Assembly (NCBI RefSeq): GCF_900143255.1
Contig: NZ_FRDI01000002.1
Coordinates: forward strand, 358,851 to 422,850
DNA length: 64,000 nt
Direction: 5' to 3'
From: Desulfovibrio litoralis DSM 11393
Lineage (GTDB): Bacteria; Desulfobacterota; Desulfovibrionia; Desulfovibrionales; Desulfovibrionaceae
Shown piece after piece: positions 1 through 10,100 of the stretch. Each line of letters begins with the position of its first letter. The first letter of the stretch is position 1. The notes beneath the pieces are model-generated. The model was given only the letters and a program-made list of their open reading frames with translations. It had not been told where the DNA came from and did not search any database. Position numbers and translations under genes: made by a program.

Positions 1-1971
1 TTGTAGGGCGTTTGCATCGGTAGCATCAGGTTCAATAACAAGGGCTTTTATTCCTTTGTAAGAAGCAGGCGTGGCGTCTGATGTAAGCGTGTTTTCGGCT
101 ATTCCAAGACTTAGCCAAATTTGAATATGCGTGCCTTTGGGGGTGTTGTTGATATGAAGTTCTCCGCCCATTAGTGCAATTAAGCGTTTCATAACCGCTA
201 TTCCAAGACACATATTGTCTGAGCCGGTGTTTACTTGGTCGTTTTGATTGTCTAAGAAAAAGTTTTTTACGCTTTCAGGTAAACCAACGCCACTATCTTT
301 AACCTCAAGGCTTAAAAGAGCAATATCATCAATTCTCTCTATTAAGCGACAAGTTACAGTGATATTTCCTTTATGGGTAAACTTAACGGCGTTTGAACAC
401 AAACCAGATAAAACTTGTTGCATTCTTGTTGGGTCGCCGATTAGAGTTGAGGGTACGTTGGTTGGAATATTACAGGTAAAGGAAAGACCTTTGTCTCGTG
501 CCAATTTTGCACTTTCTTCGGTTGCTTTATCAATAATATTTTTTAGATTAAAGGCTATTTTTTCAACGTTAAGCTTGCCTGCCTCTATTTTAGCTAAATC
601 AAGTATATCGTTAATCAAGCTTAATAATGAGGTTCCGGCAAGGTATATTTTTTGAATATAACTGTGTTGTCGAGGGGTTAAATCTGTTTTTAAAGTAAGG
701 TATGCCATGCCGATGATAGCATTCATTGGCGTACGAATTTCATGGCTCATATTGGCGAGAAATTCACTTTTTGTTTGAGATGCGTTTTCTGATTGTACTC
801 TGGCTTCTTTTAGTGCTTTATGTTGAATATTTAGGTAAGTACTTAAGGAATTAAAAGTATTTTCAAGTTCGCCGACTTCATTTTTGACATAATCATTTTT
901 GTCTGTTTCTTGGTTGTAAATACCGTTGTGAATATTTTTCGCTAATTTTAATACGGAGTATAGAGGGTGCATAATTAGTTTGTATGCTCCCAAAAGCCCG
1001 ATACAAACAGCTATAAGCGTTGCAATTCCAAAGAACAATAATTCTTCGGTAAAGTTTTTCTTTGCTTGATTATAAGAGGCATTATTGGCTATTCCAATAA
1101 GTATATATAAGTAAGGTTCGTTTCCGCCTCGAGTTGTTAAATTTTTATAAGTAACAAATTGTTTTTTTTGGTTTTTCATTAAGTAATAGACGCTTGCATC
1201 TTTTTGGGTACGCTTTAATATTTCAAGCTCTTCTCTATCAATTCTTTCTCCCGGTTCAATCTTGTTTTTTGTGTTTTTTGAGATGATCACAGCACCCGTA
1301 CTATCCGTTATCCTTAAAGAGAATACGTTTTGCTGTATTTTTTCGTCTTCTAATAGTGTGCTGTTCGTTGTGGCAAGCGTGTTTGTTTCTTGATTATTTT
1401 GATCGTTACCTAGTGATAGATATCTTAGCTTTGTATCTAATGCCGTAAAAGCACCCAATATGGCGATTGTTTCTTGATTTTCTGATAATACGGGATATAG
1501 CGACAATAAAACTTTTTGTTTTATCTGGTTTCTCTCTATAAAATTTCCGGTAACCGGTGAGTTTGAAGAAAGTGCTTTGTGGATCAGGGAAAAATCTTCC
1601 GGAACAAGCTGTGTTTGTTTTGTACCTGAACTTAGTACTTTTCCATTAGTATTTAATAAAAAAATATCTTGAAAGTTAGAGTTGTTTTCTATTATCTTTT
1701 TAAAAATTATATCAAGGTTTTGTGTCTTTAATTTTTGTACATTTTGAATTTTCGATAGGGCTTCGAGCATGTTGTAAGTTGTTCGAAAACGTTTTTCTAT
1801 TTGTTCACTGATGTTTGCTAATTGAGCTTGGGCTTGTTGTTGCGTTCTTTGAGTAAAAGAAAGGTTTCGGTTAATCCCTGAGTATAAAATAATAAGCAAA
1901 GACGGCAGAATAGCAATAAGTAATATTACTAATATTGTGCGTTGAACAGAGCCTATTAACAGTTTTTTCAT
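1..1971 (-). CDS. Membrane sensor histidine kinase, probably hybrid (3' end outside window)
   Basis: This is a membrane-bound sensor kinase that autophosphorylates on histidine and passes the phosphate to a response regulator. Reading from the ATG at 1971, a membrane segment covers about residues 12-31, followed by a periplasmic sensing region of about 270 residues. A second membrane helix lies at about 306-328 and a HAMP-like linker follows. The DHp box reads [13 protein letters not shown] with phospho-acceptor His410, and a HATPase domain comes next. After about residue 638 the sequence [12 protein letters not shown] looks like the start of a receiver domain, cut by the window edge. Its DHp region closely resembles that of the hybrid kinase at 38691, so the two are paralogs. 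It starts 25 nt after rarD on the same strand. The ligand is unknown. Confidence 0.88.
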   Translation of the reverse strand, partial: MKKLLIGSVQRTILVILLIAILPSLLIILYSGINRNLSFTQRTQQQAQAQLANISEQIEKRFRTTYNMLEALSKIQNVQKLKTQNLDIIFKKIIENNSNFQDIFLLNTNGKVLSSGTKQTQLVPEDFSLIHKALSSNSPVTGNFIERNQIKQKVLLSLYPVLSENQETIAILGAFTALDTKLRYLSLGNDQNNQETNTLATTNSTLLEDEKIQQNVFSLRITDSTGAVIISKNTKNKIEPGERIDREELEILKRTQKDASVYYLMKNQKKQFVTYKNLTTRGGNEPYLYILIGIANNASYNQAKKNFTEELLFFGIATLIAVCIGLLGAYKLIMHPLYSVLKLAKNIHNGIYNQETDKNDYVKNEVGELENTFNSLSTYLNIQHKALKEARVQSENASQTKSEFLANMSHEIRTPMNAIIGMAYLTLKTDLTPRQHSYIQKIYLAGTSLLSLINDILDLAKIEAGKLNVEKIAFNLKNIIDKATEESAKLARDKGLSFTCNIPTNVPSTLIGDPTRMQQVLSGLCSNAVKFTHKGNITVTCRLIERIDDIALLSLEVKDSGVGLPESVKNFFLDNQNDQVNTGSDNMCLGIAVMKRLIALMGGELHINNTPKGTHIQIWLSLGIAENTLTSDATPASYKGIKALVIEPDATDANALQ

Positions 1972-1996
1972 TGATAAAATCCGAAATATTGTTTTG

Positions 1997-2929
1997 TTAA
2001 GATATAATTTTATTTATAACAAGTCTTCTTTTAAATGTATATAATGAATCAGCGGTATATATAGCAAGGGCTGTCCAGATACATAAAAAGGTAATTGCCA
2101 TATGAATATTGAACGTTTCTTTAAAGATAAAAAAACCGACTAAAAAGGCGAGACTTGGGGTTACATATTGAATTAGCCCCAAAGATACAAACGACATTTG
2201 TCTTGCGGCGTAAGCATACATAAGTAATGGAACAGAGGTTATTACTCCGCTAAATATTAACAAAAGGTGGATGGAAGAGGGAACATGAAAAAAAGTGGCA
2301 CTACCTTTTATTTGCAGAAATATTAACCATAAAAATGCAGGAATTGCAAATATTGTTGTTTCTAAAAACAAGCCGGGTAATGACTCTACGGCAACTTTTT
2401 TTCTCATCATTCCGTAAAAACTGAAAGAAATAGCTAAAGATAATCCGACAATCGGTATTGTTCCTTGAGCGTATAGTTGATAAAACACCCCACAAGCGGC
2501 AATAACAATAGCAAAAGATTGCACTCTATTCAACTTGTTTTTAAAAAAGATAACACCAAGAACAACGTTAATTAAAGGGGTTATAAAATATCCAAGGCTG
2601 GCATCAATAATTTGATTGTGGGTAACCGCCCAAATATATAACAACCAGTTAAAGGTTAAAAGCCCCCCGCTAGTAAAGACCGATAACAAAATCATATTGT
2701 TTTTCAGCAAGGCATAGCTTTTTTTTACTTCTTTTCGCCACAATAAAATAAAAAATAAAAATATAAAAGACCAAAAAATACGATGAGCCAAAATTTCAAG
2801 CGAGTTAACAGTATCTAGAGCATGCCAATAAATAGGCAACGCCCCCCAAATAAAAAAAGAACCAAAGGCGGCAAGCCAAGGAAGGCGAGAAGAAAGAGGG
2901 GGGTTGGCTTTTGATACTGTTTCTTGCAT
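1997..2929 (-). CDS. rarD: RarD-type EamA family inner-membrane transporter
   Basis: A 310-residue polytopic membrane protein of the drug/metabolite transporter superfamily with about ten hydrophobic segments in two EamA-like halves. Motifs match RarD: the N-terminal [11 protein letters not shown] segment, then [12 protein letters not shown], and [16 protein letters not shown] near residue 110. RarD proteins were named for chloramphenicol sensitivity; their substrate is not established. The length is normal for the family. The last residues before the stop are basic, consistent with a cytoplasmic tail. It lies between a SLOG-like gene (108 nt upstream) and the sensor kinase (25 nt downstream), both on the same strand, so it may be cotranscribed with the kinase. 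Confidence 0.88.
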   Translation of the reverse strand: MQETVSKANPPLSSRLPWLAAFGSFFIWGALPIYWHALDTVNSLEILAHRIFWSFIFLFFILLWRKEVKKSYALLKNNMILLSVFTSGGLLTFNWLLYIWAVTHNQIIDASLGYFITPLINVVLGVIFFKNKLNRVQSFAIVIAACGVFYQLYAQGTIPIVGLSLAISFSFYGMMRKKVAVESLPGLFLETTIFAIPAFLWLIFLQIKGSATFFHVPSSIHLLLIFSGVITSVPLLMYAYAARQMSFVSLGLIQYVTPSLAFLVGFFIFKETFNIHMAITFLCIWTALAIYTADSLYTFKRRLVINKIIS

Positions 2930-3036
2930 TTTTGTCTCGAGATATAAAGAACTAAAACCATCACAAAATAAAAAATATTGTGCAATGGCTTTAGTTTGCG
3001 ATTTATTTGGGTTTTATTCAGAAAATTGTTGTAAGG

Positions 3037-3591
3037 TTATTTTTTGAAAGAGCGTGAAAAAAGTTCTTTAATAGCGTTTTTTCCGGCATCATTTAAAAAG
3101 CGTGTTCCGGTTGCCGTAAATTCTTTGTGTTGAATTTTAGGTGGATCTATACTAAACCAAGCTTCTTTTTGCCAGTTAAACCAACCATTTTTGTCTTGGT
3201 CAAAAACGAATAGGGGTTTATTGCATATTTTTGCATATTCAGCACCCCAACCTGTTCCGCCTTTTACAGTCAGATCGTCTAAAATAGTTCCAACAACAAA
3301 AACTTCATGTCCGCTTGAAATTTGCCAACAAATTGATTGCAACAGTTTTCTGAAAAGCGGAGCTTGTGTATATTCTCTGTTCATAAGTTTAGATACATAA
3401 GTTAGGCTAACGTCTTTTAGCGTTAACTCTTCTGAGCTTAAAACTTTAACCCCTCTGGTACGTTCTGATTGATGTCCGTCAAAACTGTAGTTTACTTCGT
3501 TTATTCCGTATTCTTCAGCCAAACGTCCAAAAAAATCTTCTGTTCCGCTTGCACCACCGCTAAAAACCGTACAATCTTTTGCATTCAACAT
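3037..3591 (-). CDS. Rossmann/SLOG-like protein, possible nucleotide-binding carrier
   Basis: A 184-residue soluble protein. The N-terminal VFSGGASGTEDFFG and the later TILDDLTVKGGTGWGAEYA followed by KPLFVFDQ resemble the SLOG/YpsA and 'molybdenum carrier' Rossmann folds. In these a glycine-rich first loop and a second GGT loop bind a nucleotide or cofactor. That family link is my inference from pattern, not a database match. The molecular role is unknown. It has no signal peptide or membrane segment. The gene stands between rarD and the TPR lipoprotein on the same strand, with gaps of more than 100 nt on each side, so operon membership is unclear. Confidence 0.6.
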   Translation of the reverse strand: MLNAKDCTVFSGGASGTEDFFGRLAEEYGINEVNYSFDGHQSERTRGVKVLSSEELTLKDVSLTYVSKLMNREYTQAPLFRKLLQSICWQISSGHEVFVVGTILDDLTVKGGTGWGAEYAKICNKPLFVFDQDKNGWFNWQKEAWFSIDPPKIQHKEFTATGTRFLNDAGKNAIKELFSRSFKK

Positions 3592-3712
3592 TGTTTACTC
3601 CATACAACTAAGGGTTTATTTCTTATGTCATAAATAATAATGATATACTTAAATTTCAACCTAAAACATAGCTTGAAAAATAGCAAGTTTATCCGAGATT
3701 ATTTCTATAAAA

Positions 3713-4552
3713 TTAAAAAGCTCGATTATTTTGTCTTTTGTTTTTATTTGAAGGTTGTTGTGGTAATGGCGGTTTTTGGGGTGTGTTGTTTTGCAGTCTT
3801 ATTTCGACTACTTTTTTGTTTGGATATAAATCAAGTATTGAGTGGAAAAGTTTTTGTGCTTTTTCGTTTTTGCCAAGTTGCTCTGCTACGTCTGCTAACA
3901 TAAAGGTTGCCATTACTCTTGTTTGTTCTGAAACACTTTTTTCCCCAAGTAGTTTTTCAAGCGTTGTTTCCGCTTCGGGTAACTCTTCCATGATCATTAA
4001 GGCATCTGCCAATTCATAAAGGCATAAACTTTTTGTTTCATCGCTGACATTAAGGTTTAAACAGTATTTTAAAGCTTCTCTTGCTGGTTCAAACTCTAAG
4101 CGTCTTAGATAAGCTGTTGATAGGCGTCTGTAGGCGAGGGCTTTTTCTTCTGAGCTTGCTCCGTGATCTTTTAATATTTTAACCCAAACTCTTGCCGAAT
4201 CTTCCCACTTTCTTAACTCATGGTATTTTTCGCCGAGTTTTAAGATAATTATTCTAGATTTTTTTGGGTTTTCTTCAAACTCGACCAACATGGTTTCAAG
4301 TATTTCAATAGCCAGCCTTTCATCTTGTTTTATATCGATTGTTAAATCCAATAAACTGTTCCAAGCTTCCCAGCGTTTTGTTCCGTCGGGATAATGCCTA
4401 AGGTAACGATCGAAACATTTTTCGGCTTCGATATAGTCTTTTTCGGTGAGGGCCTGTTGTGCATCAGAAAGCTCTTGATTGGGGTTTTGTTCTTCTTTTA
4501 AACAGCCCAAAAGGCTAAATAGGCATATAAAGATAATATAATATTTTTTCAT
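3713..4552 (-). CDS. TPR-repeat lipoprotein
   Basis: A 279-residue lipoprotein. The N-terminus MKKYYIIFICLFSLLGC has a short basic start, a hydrophobic core and a lipobox LLGC, so Cys17 is the predicted lipidated residue. The mature part is built of helical tetratricopeptide-like repeats: A-x-x-x-L-x-E-K-D-Y-I-E-A-E near residue 35, and further units around 110-130, 150-175 and 205-235. It ends in a basic, Pro/Gln/Asn-rich tail from about residue 260. Such proteins act as scaffolds at the inner face of the outer membrane, sometimes as BamD or secretion partners; the partner here cannot be named. It lies downstream of the rdgC-like pair with a gap of 120 nt. Confidence 0.8.
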   Translation of the reverse strand: MKKYYIIFICLFSLLGCLKEEQNPNQELSDAQQALTEKDYIEAEKCFDRYLRHYPDGTKRWEAWNSLLDLTIDIKQDERLAIEILETMLVEFEENPKKSRIIILKLGEKYHELRKWEDSARVWVKILKDHGASSEEKALAYRRLSTAYLRRLEFEPAREALKYCLNLNVSDETKSLCLYELADALMIMEELPEAETTLEKLLGEKSVSEQTRVMATFMLADVAEQLGKNEKAQKLFHSILDLYPNKKVVEIRLQNNTPQKPPLPQQPSNKNKRQNNRAF

Positions 4553-4650
4553 TATTTTGCGAGAGGCAAGTTGTTTGTTTTTTGGTAAGGTTACGTTTAT
4601 ATTATTTAAAGGTCTTAGAAAACGTTAGAGATGATTTTTTCTAAACGTTT

Positions 4651-4682
4651 AAGCATCTAGGCATCTAAGCATCTAGGCATCT
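4651..4682. repeat. Four tandem copies of an 8-bp unit at the 3' end of a gene
   Basis: Units alternate AAGCATCT and AGGCATCT, four in a row. The minus-strand gene at 4673-5221 ends inside the array: its TAG lies at 4673-4675. The unit length is not a multiple of three, so slippage in the part before the stop would change the C-terminus of that protein, while the downstream copies are noncoding. Confidence 0.85.
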
Positions 4683-5221
4683 GGTCTTGCTTTGATCCAG
4701 TTACGAATTTTAAGGTTTTCTTCGGTCCATTGTTCGGAAAGGCGTAACTGTAAGAACTCTTTATAAATATAATCCAAAGCATTTGTACAGGTTTCGATTA
4801 AATAGATTTTTTCTAAAAAAATGGCATCAGCGTCATCATCTTTATCGCTTTTGTCTATTGTTGGTGTTTTGAGTGAGTTTATGCTGAAATCGTTAGCTTT
4901 TAAAGTAAGTTGCCATGCTTCTTCTATGCGTTCTATTGAAATTAAAGCTTTGGTAACTTTTTTCCCTGTGGCTAAACCAAGACGTGCTTCTTTTAAAGGA
5001 GACGCCGCCCCGGATACGCTGGCGGTTTCTCTGGCTTCGCCTTCTCCTCCTTCAACGACCAGTCTTTGACCAACATTAATAATAAACGCACCACCGTCAA
5101 AACCTTTTGAGGCCGGTGCATCAAAAACGTTGTTTGTGTCTGTTTTAAACCAAAGCCAAGTAAGAAATTCTTGTCCTAAAATAAGGTCTGTGCTTTGTCC
5201 GAGGTAATCGCTATTGCTCAT
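4673..5221 (-). CDS. Conserved hypothetical protein paired with RdgC-like gene
   Basis: A 182-residue acidic soluble protein that I do not recognise at family level. Its sequence has a G/A-rich middle (GGEGEARETASVSG, about residues 58-71), an Asp-rich linker SDKDDDADA (about 124-132) and an amphipathic helical C-terminal half. There is no signal peptide. It starts 37 nt after the stop of the RdgC-like gene on the same strand, so the two are very probably cotranscribed and may work together. If so, a role connected to single-strand or nucleoid DNA binding is possible, but that is inference only. Its last codons fall in an 8-bp tandem repeat. Confidence 0.7.
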   Translation of the reverse strand: MSNSDYLGQSTDLILGQEFLTWLWFKTDTNNVFDAPASKGFDGGAFIINVGQRLVVEGGEGEARETASVSGAASPLKEARLGLATGKKVTKALISIERIEEAWQLTLKANDFSINSLKTPTIDKSDKDDDADAIFLEKIYLIETCTNALDYIYKEFLQLRLSEQWTEENLKIRNWIKARPDA

Positions 5222-5257
5222 ATCTATCTCTGTTTGTGAAAAGTTTTATTGTTTTTA

Positions 5258-5872
5258 TTAGGCAAAAGAGCTTGCGCTTAAATAATCCAAAGAATTTAGT
5301 GCAGTATCGCCGAGTAGGTGGGCAGCCAAGGAATAAGGAGTTAAAAGTTCCAAGTGAAGATTAAATGACTTTGTAAAATATTCCATAAACAAGTCGATAA
5401 TTTTTTCTTGAGTTGAGGCAAGATAAATCATGTTTTTTTCTGTGTTCCAGATAATGTTAAACTCTGCGGGAATCGGTAAAAAACGGCTCATTAAGCGTAA
5501 GTGGACTTGTTCTTTTAACTCTTTTTTTCTTTCACGCGAGATAAACTTTCGCCCTTGTTCTTTATTTCTTTGTTCTTCTTCTTTTAAGGCAAGCATAAGG
5601 TGTTTTTTCATTACTCCGGCGGGGATACGTCTTGTATCTATACGCAAAGAGAAGCAAAAATAATGTGCTTTTTCCGGAGGGCTTTCTTGCCAGCTTGTAT
5701 CAAGCATATCATCAAAATTAACCCAACCAAAAGACCGTTCAACAGCAATTTCATCTATATCTTTAAAAGAGTGTTGAATTAAAAGCTCAGGTATTTGGCT
5801 TAGTTTTTCGTTTGATACTTCTTCTGTGATTTTTAGTCGGCTAAAGCCTGTGCTTGAGGCAGTAAAACCCAT
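5258..5872 (-). CDS. RdgC-like recombination-associated protein, short form
   Basis: A 204-residue protein that matches the core of RdgC, a ring-shaped dsDNA-binding protein that limits RecA loading. The recognisable parts are the LRIDTRRIPAGVMKKHL stretch (about residues 75-91), the charged helix with GRKFISRERKKELKEQV (about 106-122), and the block RFLPIPAEFNIIWNTEKNMIYLAS (described as positions 130-153). RdgC of enterobacteria has about 300 residues, so this form lacks roughly 100, mainly at the C-terminal end. Whether it can still close into a ring is unknown. The first gene of a likely two-gene unit with 4673-5221. Confidence 0.7.
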   Translation of the reverse strand: MGFTASSTGFSRLKITEEVSNEKLSQIPELLIQHSFKDIDEIAVERSFGWVNFDDMLDTSWQESPPEKAHYFCFSLRIDTRRIPAGVMKKHLMLALKEEEQRNKEQGRKFISRERKKELKEQVHLRLMSRFLPIPAEFNIIWNTEKNMIYLASTQEKIIDLFMEYFTKSFNLHLELLTPYSLAAHLLGDTALNSLDYLSASSFA

Positions 5873-6180
5873 AATGTTCTCCTATATTTTATAAGGCGTT
5901 GGAGTATATACTTTTTGCAAATTAATCTTACAACTTGAGTGAGCTTTGTTTATTTATAATACTAATTTGTTTTGTATGATCTTTTTTTAGAATAGCTTTT
6001 TACTTATGGCTTGTCAAAATCTTTAGTTTATGTAATAATGATTTTAAGAAATAGTGGCGTGTTTAATTTTTTTATATATTCTTTTTTGTGAATATAACAA
6101 GTAATGAGCCATTTTTATTTTAATAACGCATGTTTTGCCGAATTACTTAAGATTGGCTTGTCAAACGCGAGGAGTCTTTT
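5873..6180. other. AT-rich divergent intergenic region before formate dehydrogenase
   Basis: 308 bp between the divergent rdgC-like gene and fdnG. It is very AT-rich and must hold both promoters. I see no clear -24/-12 element, operator palindrome or hairpin. A weak Shine-Dalgarno (GCGAGGAG) lies just before the fdnG start codon. Confidence 0.5.
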
Positions 6181-9100
6181 ATGGCAGTTTCCAGAAGATT
6201 GTTTCTTCAACTGTCTGCCGGTACAATTGCTTATACTGCTTTTGGCGGTTTAGGCATTTCCATGGCGCAGACAGAGGCGAAGATTGAGCAGTTTAAATTA
6301 AAAGGCAGTAAGGCAACCACTAGTGTTTGTTGCTATTGTGCCGTTGGTTGTGGTCTTATCGTCAATACGGCGGAAGATGGCAACGGCAGAACTATTAATG
6401 TAGAGGGCGACCCAGATCACCCTATCAACGAAGGTGCTTTGTGTGCTAAAGGTGCCGCTGTTTGGCAGTTGGCAGAAAACGATATGCGTACAAAAAAACC
6501 TTTGTACCGTGCAGCATTCAGTGATGAGTGGAAAGAAGTTGAATGGGATTGGGCTCTTAACGAAATCGCTAAAAAGGTGAAAAAGACCCGTGATGAAAGC
6601 TTTGCCGAAAAAAATGCAAAAGGCGAAGTTGTTAACCGAACCGAAGCTATCGCATCTTTAGGTTCTGCCGCACTTGATAACGAAGAGTGTTGGGCTTATC
6701 AATCATTTTTACGCTCCTTAGGCTTGGTTTATATCGAACACCAAGCCCGTATCTGACACAGCGCAACTGTACCGGCTCTGGCAGAGTCGTTCGGACGTGG
6801 GGCAATGACAAATCACTGGAATGATATAGCAAACAGTGATTGCGTATTAATTATGGGTTCAAACCCAGCAGAAAACCACCCAATTTCTTTTAAATGGGTA
6901 ATGAAAGCACAAGAAAGAGGGGCGAAGATCATTCACGTTGACCCACGCTTTACTCGTACTAGTGCAAAATGTGATTTCCATACTGCTTTGCGAGTTGGTA
7001 CCGATATCGCATTTTTAGGTGGTATGATTAAATATATAGCTGATAATAATCTTTATTTTAAAGATTATGTTCTTAACTATACTAATGCCAGTTTTATCGT
7101 AGGTAAAAAATATAGCTTTAAAGACGGTTTGTTCTCTGGTTTTGACCCTAAGACTCGTCGTTATGATAAGTCTACTTGGGCTTATGAAATGGACACAAAC
7201 GGCGTTCCAATGCGTGATCTAACGCTTAAAAACCCACGTTGTGTTTGGAATTTAATGAGAGAACATTTTAAACGTTATACACTTGATGCCGTTAGCAGTA
7301 CCACCGGTACTTCTAAAGCAGATTTAGAAAAAGTTTATAAAACGTTTGGTGCTACAGGACAACCTGATAAAGCAGGAACTGTTATGTATGCTATGGGTTG
7401 GACTCAAAAAAGCGTTGGCGTACAAAACATTCGTACTATGGCTATTGTCCAATTATTACTTGGTAATATTGGTGTAGCCGGTGGTGGAATTAACGCCCTA
7501 CGCGGTGAATCTAACGTACAAGGTTCAACCGACCAAGGCTTGCTTGCTACTAACTTGCCTGCTTATTTGTCTGTTCCAAAGTCAACTATGGTTAGCCTTG
7601 AAGCATATAATAAAGCTCGTACTCCCGTTAGCAAAGACCCACAAAGTGTTAACTGGTGGAGCAATACGCCTAAATATATGGCAAGTCTTATTAAGTCAAT
7701 GTATCCTTCCGAAGATCCGGCGGCTGCTTACAACTGGTTGCCAAAGCTTGATGCGGATAAAAAAGATACAGAATATTTCTGGTTGGCTCTTTTTGAAAGA
7801 ATGTACAATAACGGATTTAAAGGCCTGTTTGCTTGGGGTATGAACCCTGCCTGTTCCGGTGCAAACGCAGGTAAAAACCGTATTGCTTTAGGTAAGCTTG
7901 ACTGGCTTGTTAACGTAAACCTTTTTGAAAATGAAACCAGTTCATTTTGGAAGGGACCGGGACAAGATCCGTCTAAAATTAAAACAGAAGTTTTCCTCTT
8001 GCCGTGTGCTGTTTCTATTGAAAAAGAAGGCTCTGTTGTTAACTCAGGTCGTTGGGTACAGTGGCGTTATCGTGGTCCAAAACCATATGCGCAAACTCGT
8101 CCGGACGGCGATATTATGTTAGAACTTGCCAAAGAAATTCGTAAGCTCTATAAAGAAGAGGGCGGTAAGTTTGTTGACCCTGTTCTTAAGCTTGATATTG
8201 AATCATGGGAAGAACATAACGAGTTTTCACCTATAAAAGTAGCCAAAATAATGAATGGTTATTTTACTAAAGATATTGAAATCGCAGGAAAACAATATAA
8301 AGCCGGTCAACAAGTTCCGTCTTTTGCATTACTGCAGGCTGATGGTTCAACAACTTCCGGTTGTTGGGTTATGACCGGTTGCTTTACTGATGCCGGTAAT
8401 ATGGCCGCACGTCGTAGCAAAGATCAAACTGAGATGCAGGCAAATATTGGTCTTTTCCCAAATTGGAGTTGGGCATGGCCTCTTAACCGCCGTGTTCTTT
8501 ATAACCGTGCGTCTGTTGACTTAAAAGGTCAACCTTTTAACCCTAAAAAACCTGTTATTATCTGGAAAGATGGAAAATGGGTTGGCGACGTTGTTGACGG
8601 TGGCGGAGATCCGGGTGCTAAACATCCGTTTATTATGCAAACTCACGGAGTTGGTTCTTTATTTGGTCCCGGTCGTGAAGATGGTCCTTTCCCAGAACAT
8701 TATGAAAGCATGGAATGTGCTGTTCCTAAAAATACCTTCTCTAAACAATTAAGTAGTCCTACTGCTTATTATATTGAGCGTGAAAAACCTAAAAAGGTTT
8801 GCGATCCTCGCTATCCGACAATCTGTACTACTTATCGCGTAACGGAACATTGGCAAACCGGTCTTATGACCAGACGTGTTGGTTGGTTGCTTGAAGCAGA
8901 GCCTCAAATCTTCTGTGAAATGAGTCCTGAATTTGCCAAGATGAAAAAGATAAACAATGGCGATAAAGTAAACATCAGCTCCCCGCGTGGCAAAGTCTGG
9001 GCAATAGCCATAGTAACAGAGAGAATAAAACCCTTAAAAGTTCAAGGGCAAATTCTGCATACTGTTGGTATTCCTTGGCACTTTGGTTGGATCTTCCCTA

Positions 9101-9204
9101 AAAACGGTGGCGATTCTGTTAACCTGTTGACTCCGTCAGTGGGCGACCCAAATACGGGTATTCCTGAAACCAAGGCGTTTATGGTTAACGTCGAGAAAGC
9201 CTAA
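6181..9204 (+). CDS. fdnG: Periplasmic formate dehydrogenase catalytic subunit, selenoprotein with UGA at codon 192
   Basis: Oxidises formate to CO2 at a Mo or W bis-pyranopterin site, with electrons leaving through the beta subunit. The 1007-codon gene is one frame interrupted only by TGA at 6754-6756. Around it the protein reads EHQARI-U-HSATVPALAESF then GRGAMTNHW, which matches the FdnG/FdhA active site, so codon 192 is selenocysteine and not a stop. The N-terminus has a twin-arginine signal (SRRLFLQ, residues 4-10) for folded export. Cys50, Cys53, Cys57 and Cys88 would bind the proximal 4Fe-4S cluster. The C-terminal part (about 880-1007) is the dinucleotide-binding domain. It is followed 10 nt later by the beta subunit. 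There is no gamma (cytochrome b) subunit, as in the soluble FdhAB enzymes of sulfate reducers. Confidence 0.97.
6757..6800 (+). promoter_or_regulatory. SECIS-like hairpin for selenocysteine insertion in fdnG
   Basis: Directly after the UGA the mRNA can form a 7-bp stem, CGGCTCT (6773-6779) with AGAGTCG (6783-6789), closing a GGC loop. The stem starts 16 nt after the UGA and the loop carries G residues, as in bacterial SECIS elements read by SelB. One G-U pair is included. The position and shape fit; the exact SelB contacts are inference. Confidence 0.75.
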
Positions 9205-9214
9205 GGAGTGAATC

Positions 9215-9931
9215 ATGGGAAAACTATTTTTTGTTGATTTAACTAAATGTACCGCTTGTCGTGGTTGTCAGGTTGCTTGTAAACAATGGAAACAACTACC
9301 GGCTGAAGAGACCAAACAAACCGGAACTCACCAAAACCCACCGGATTTAACATATAACACCTTAAAAATAGTTCATTTTATTGAAGGTAAATTTAACAAT
9401 AAATTTGACTGGGTGTTTTTTCCTGAACAATGTCGTCATTGTTACGAACCTCCTTGTATGGGGCAGGCGAACCTTGATGATGAGGGAGCTGTTATTCAAG
9501 ACGAAGCCACAGGTGCAGTCGTTTTTACTCCGTTAATCGCAAATACAGACGGAGCAAGCGTACGCAGTGCTTGCCCTTATGATATTCCACGTGAAGCAAA
9601 AGATAATAAAGGTGCTTCAAAGTGTGATATGTGTATTGACAGGGTAAGAGAAAATCTTCTGCCTGCTTGTGTATTAAGCTGTCCTACAGGTTGTATGCAT
9701 TTTGGTGATGAAAAAGAAATTACCGAAATGGCAAACAAACGCTTGGCAGAAGTGAAAAAAGATTATCCTGATGCTGTGATTGGTGATCCAAGTTCAGTAA
9801 GGGTGCTTTATCTGTTCCAATATGACCCTAAAAAATATACGTCTCACGCCATAGCTGATGCGAGCGGTGTTAACCCTTTAAGCAGGCAAGAGCTTTTTGC
9901 AAAACTGTTTAATAGAAACAAACAAGCGTAG
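9215..9931 (+). CDS. fdnH: Formate dehydrogenase iron-sulfur beta subunit
   Basis: A 238-residue electron-transfer partner of the selenoprotein, carrying 4Fe-4S clusters. Four cysteine groups are visible: CTACRGCQVAC (about residues 12-22), CRHCYEPPC (about 73-81), then SACPYDIP and CDMCIDRV, and LPACVLSCPTGC (about 151-162). There is no signal peptide, so it would be carried out of the cell by the Tat signal of the catalytic subunit. There is no C-terminal membrane helix, unlike E. coli FdnH (about 290 residues); this suits a soluble heterodimer that passes electrons to periplasmic cytochrome c3. The start has a good AAGGAG site. A strong terminator follows. Confidence 0.95.
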   Translation: MGKLFFVDLTKCTACRGCQVACKQWKQLPAEETKQTGTHQNPPDLTYNTLKIVHFIEGKFNNKFDWVFFPEQCRHCYEPPCMGQANLDDEGAVIQDEATGAVVFTPLIANTDGASVRSACPYDIPREAKDNKGASKCDMCIDRVRENLLPACVLSCPTGCMHFGDEKEITEMANKRLAEVKKDYPDAVIGDPSSVRVLYLFQYDPKKYTSHAIADASGVNPLSRQELFAKLFNRNKQA

Positions 9932-9960
9932 AACGTTATTTTTAACTAAAGATTAATATA

Positions 9961-10011
9961 AAAAGTATGTTTATTAGATTATTATTAGTTTAATAAACAT
10001 ACTTTTTTATT
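9961..10011 (+). terminator. Rho-independent terminator after the formate dehydrogenase genes
   Basis: A long AT-rich hairpin: AAAAAGTATGTTTATTA (from 9961) pairs with TAATAAACATACTTTTTT ending about 10009, around a loop of about 14 nt. The right arm ends in a run of T. It lies 30 nt after the beta subunit stop. Confidence 0.85.
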
Positions 10012-10100
10012 ATGTTTTTTAATGTATTGTTTTCTGTTGTCGAACATGATACTTCTCTCTACTTGGTCATTATAATAAATTTTGGAGTAAAAATAAAAAT

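Noticed and set aside
3640-3903. 87-codon plus-strand frame
   Set aside because: Mostly the antisense of the TPR lipoprotein gene and low in normal protein features.
6181-6804. Formate dehydrogenase as a frameshifted or split pseudogene
   Set aside because: Both halves are in the same frame, only one TGA separates them, and it falls exactly at the Sec position of the family with a SECIS-like hairpin after it.
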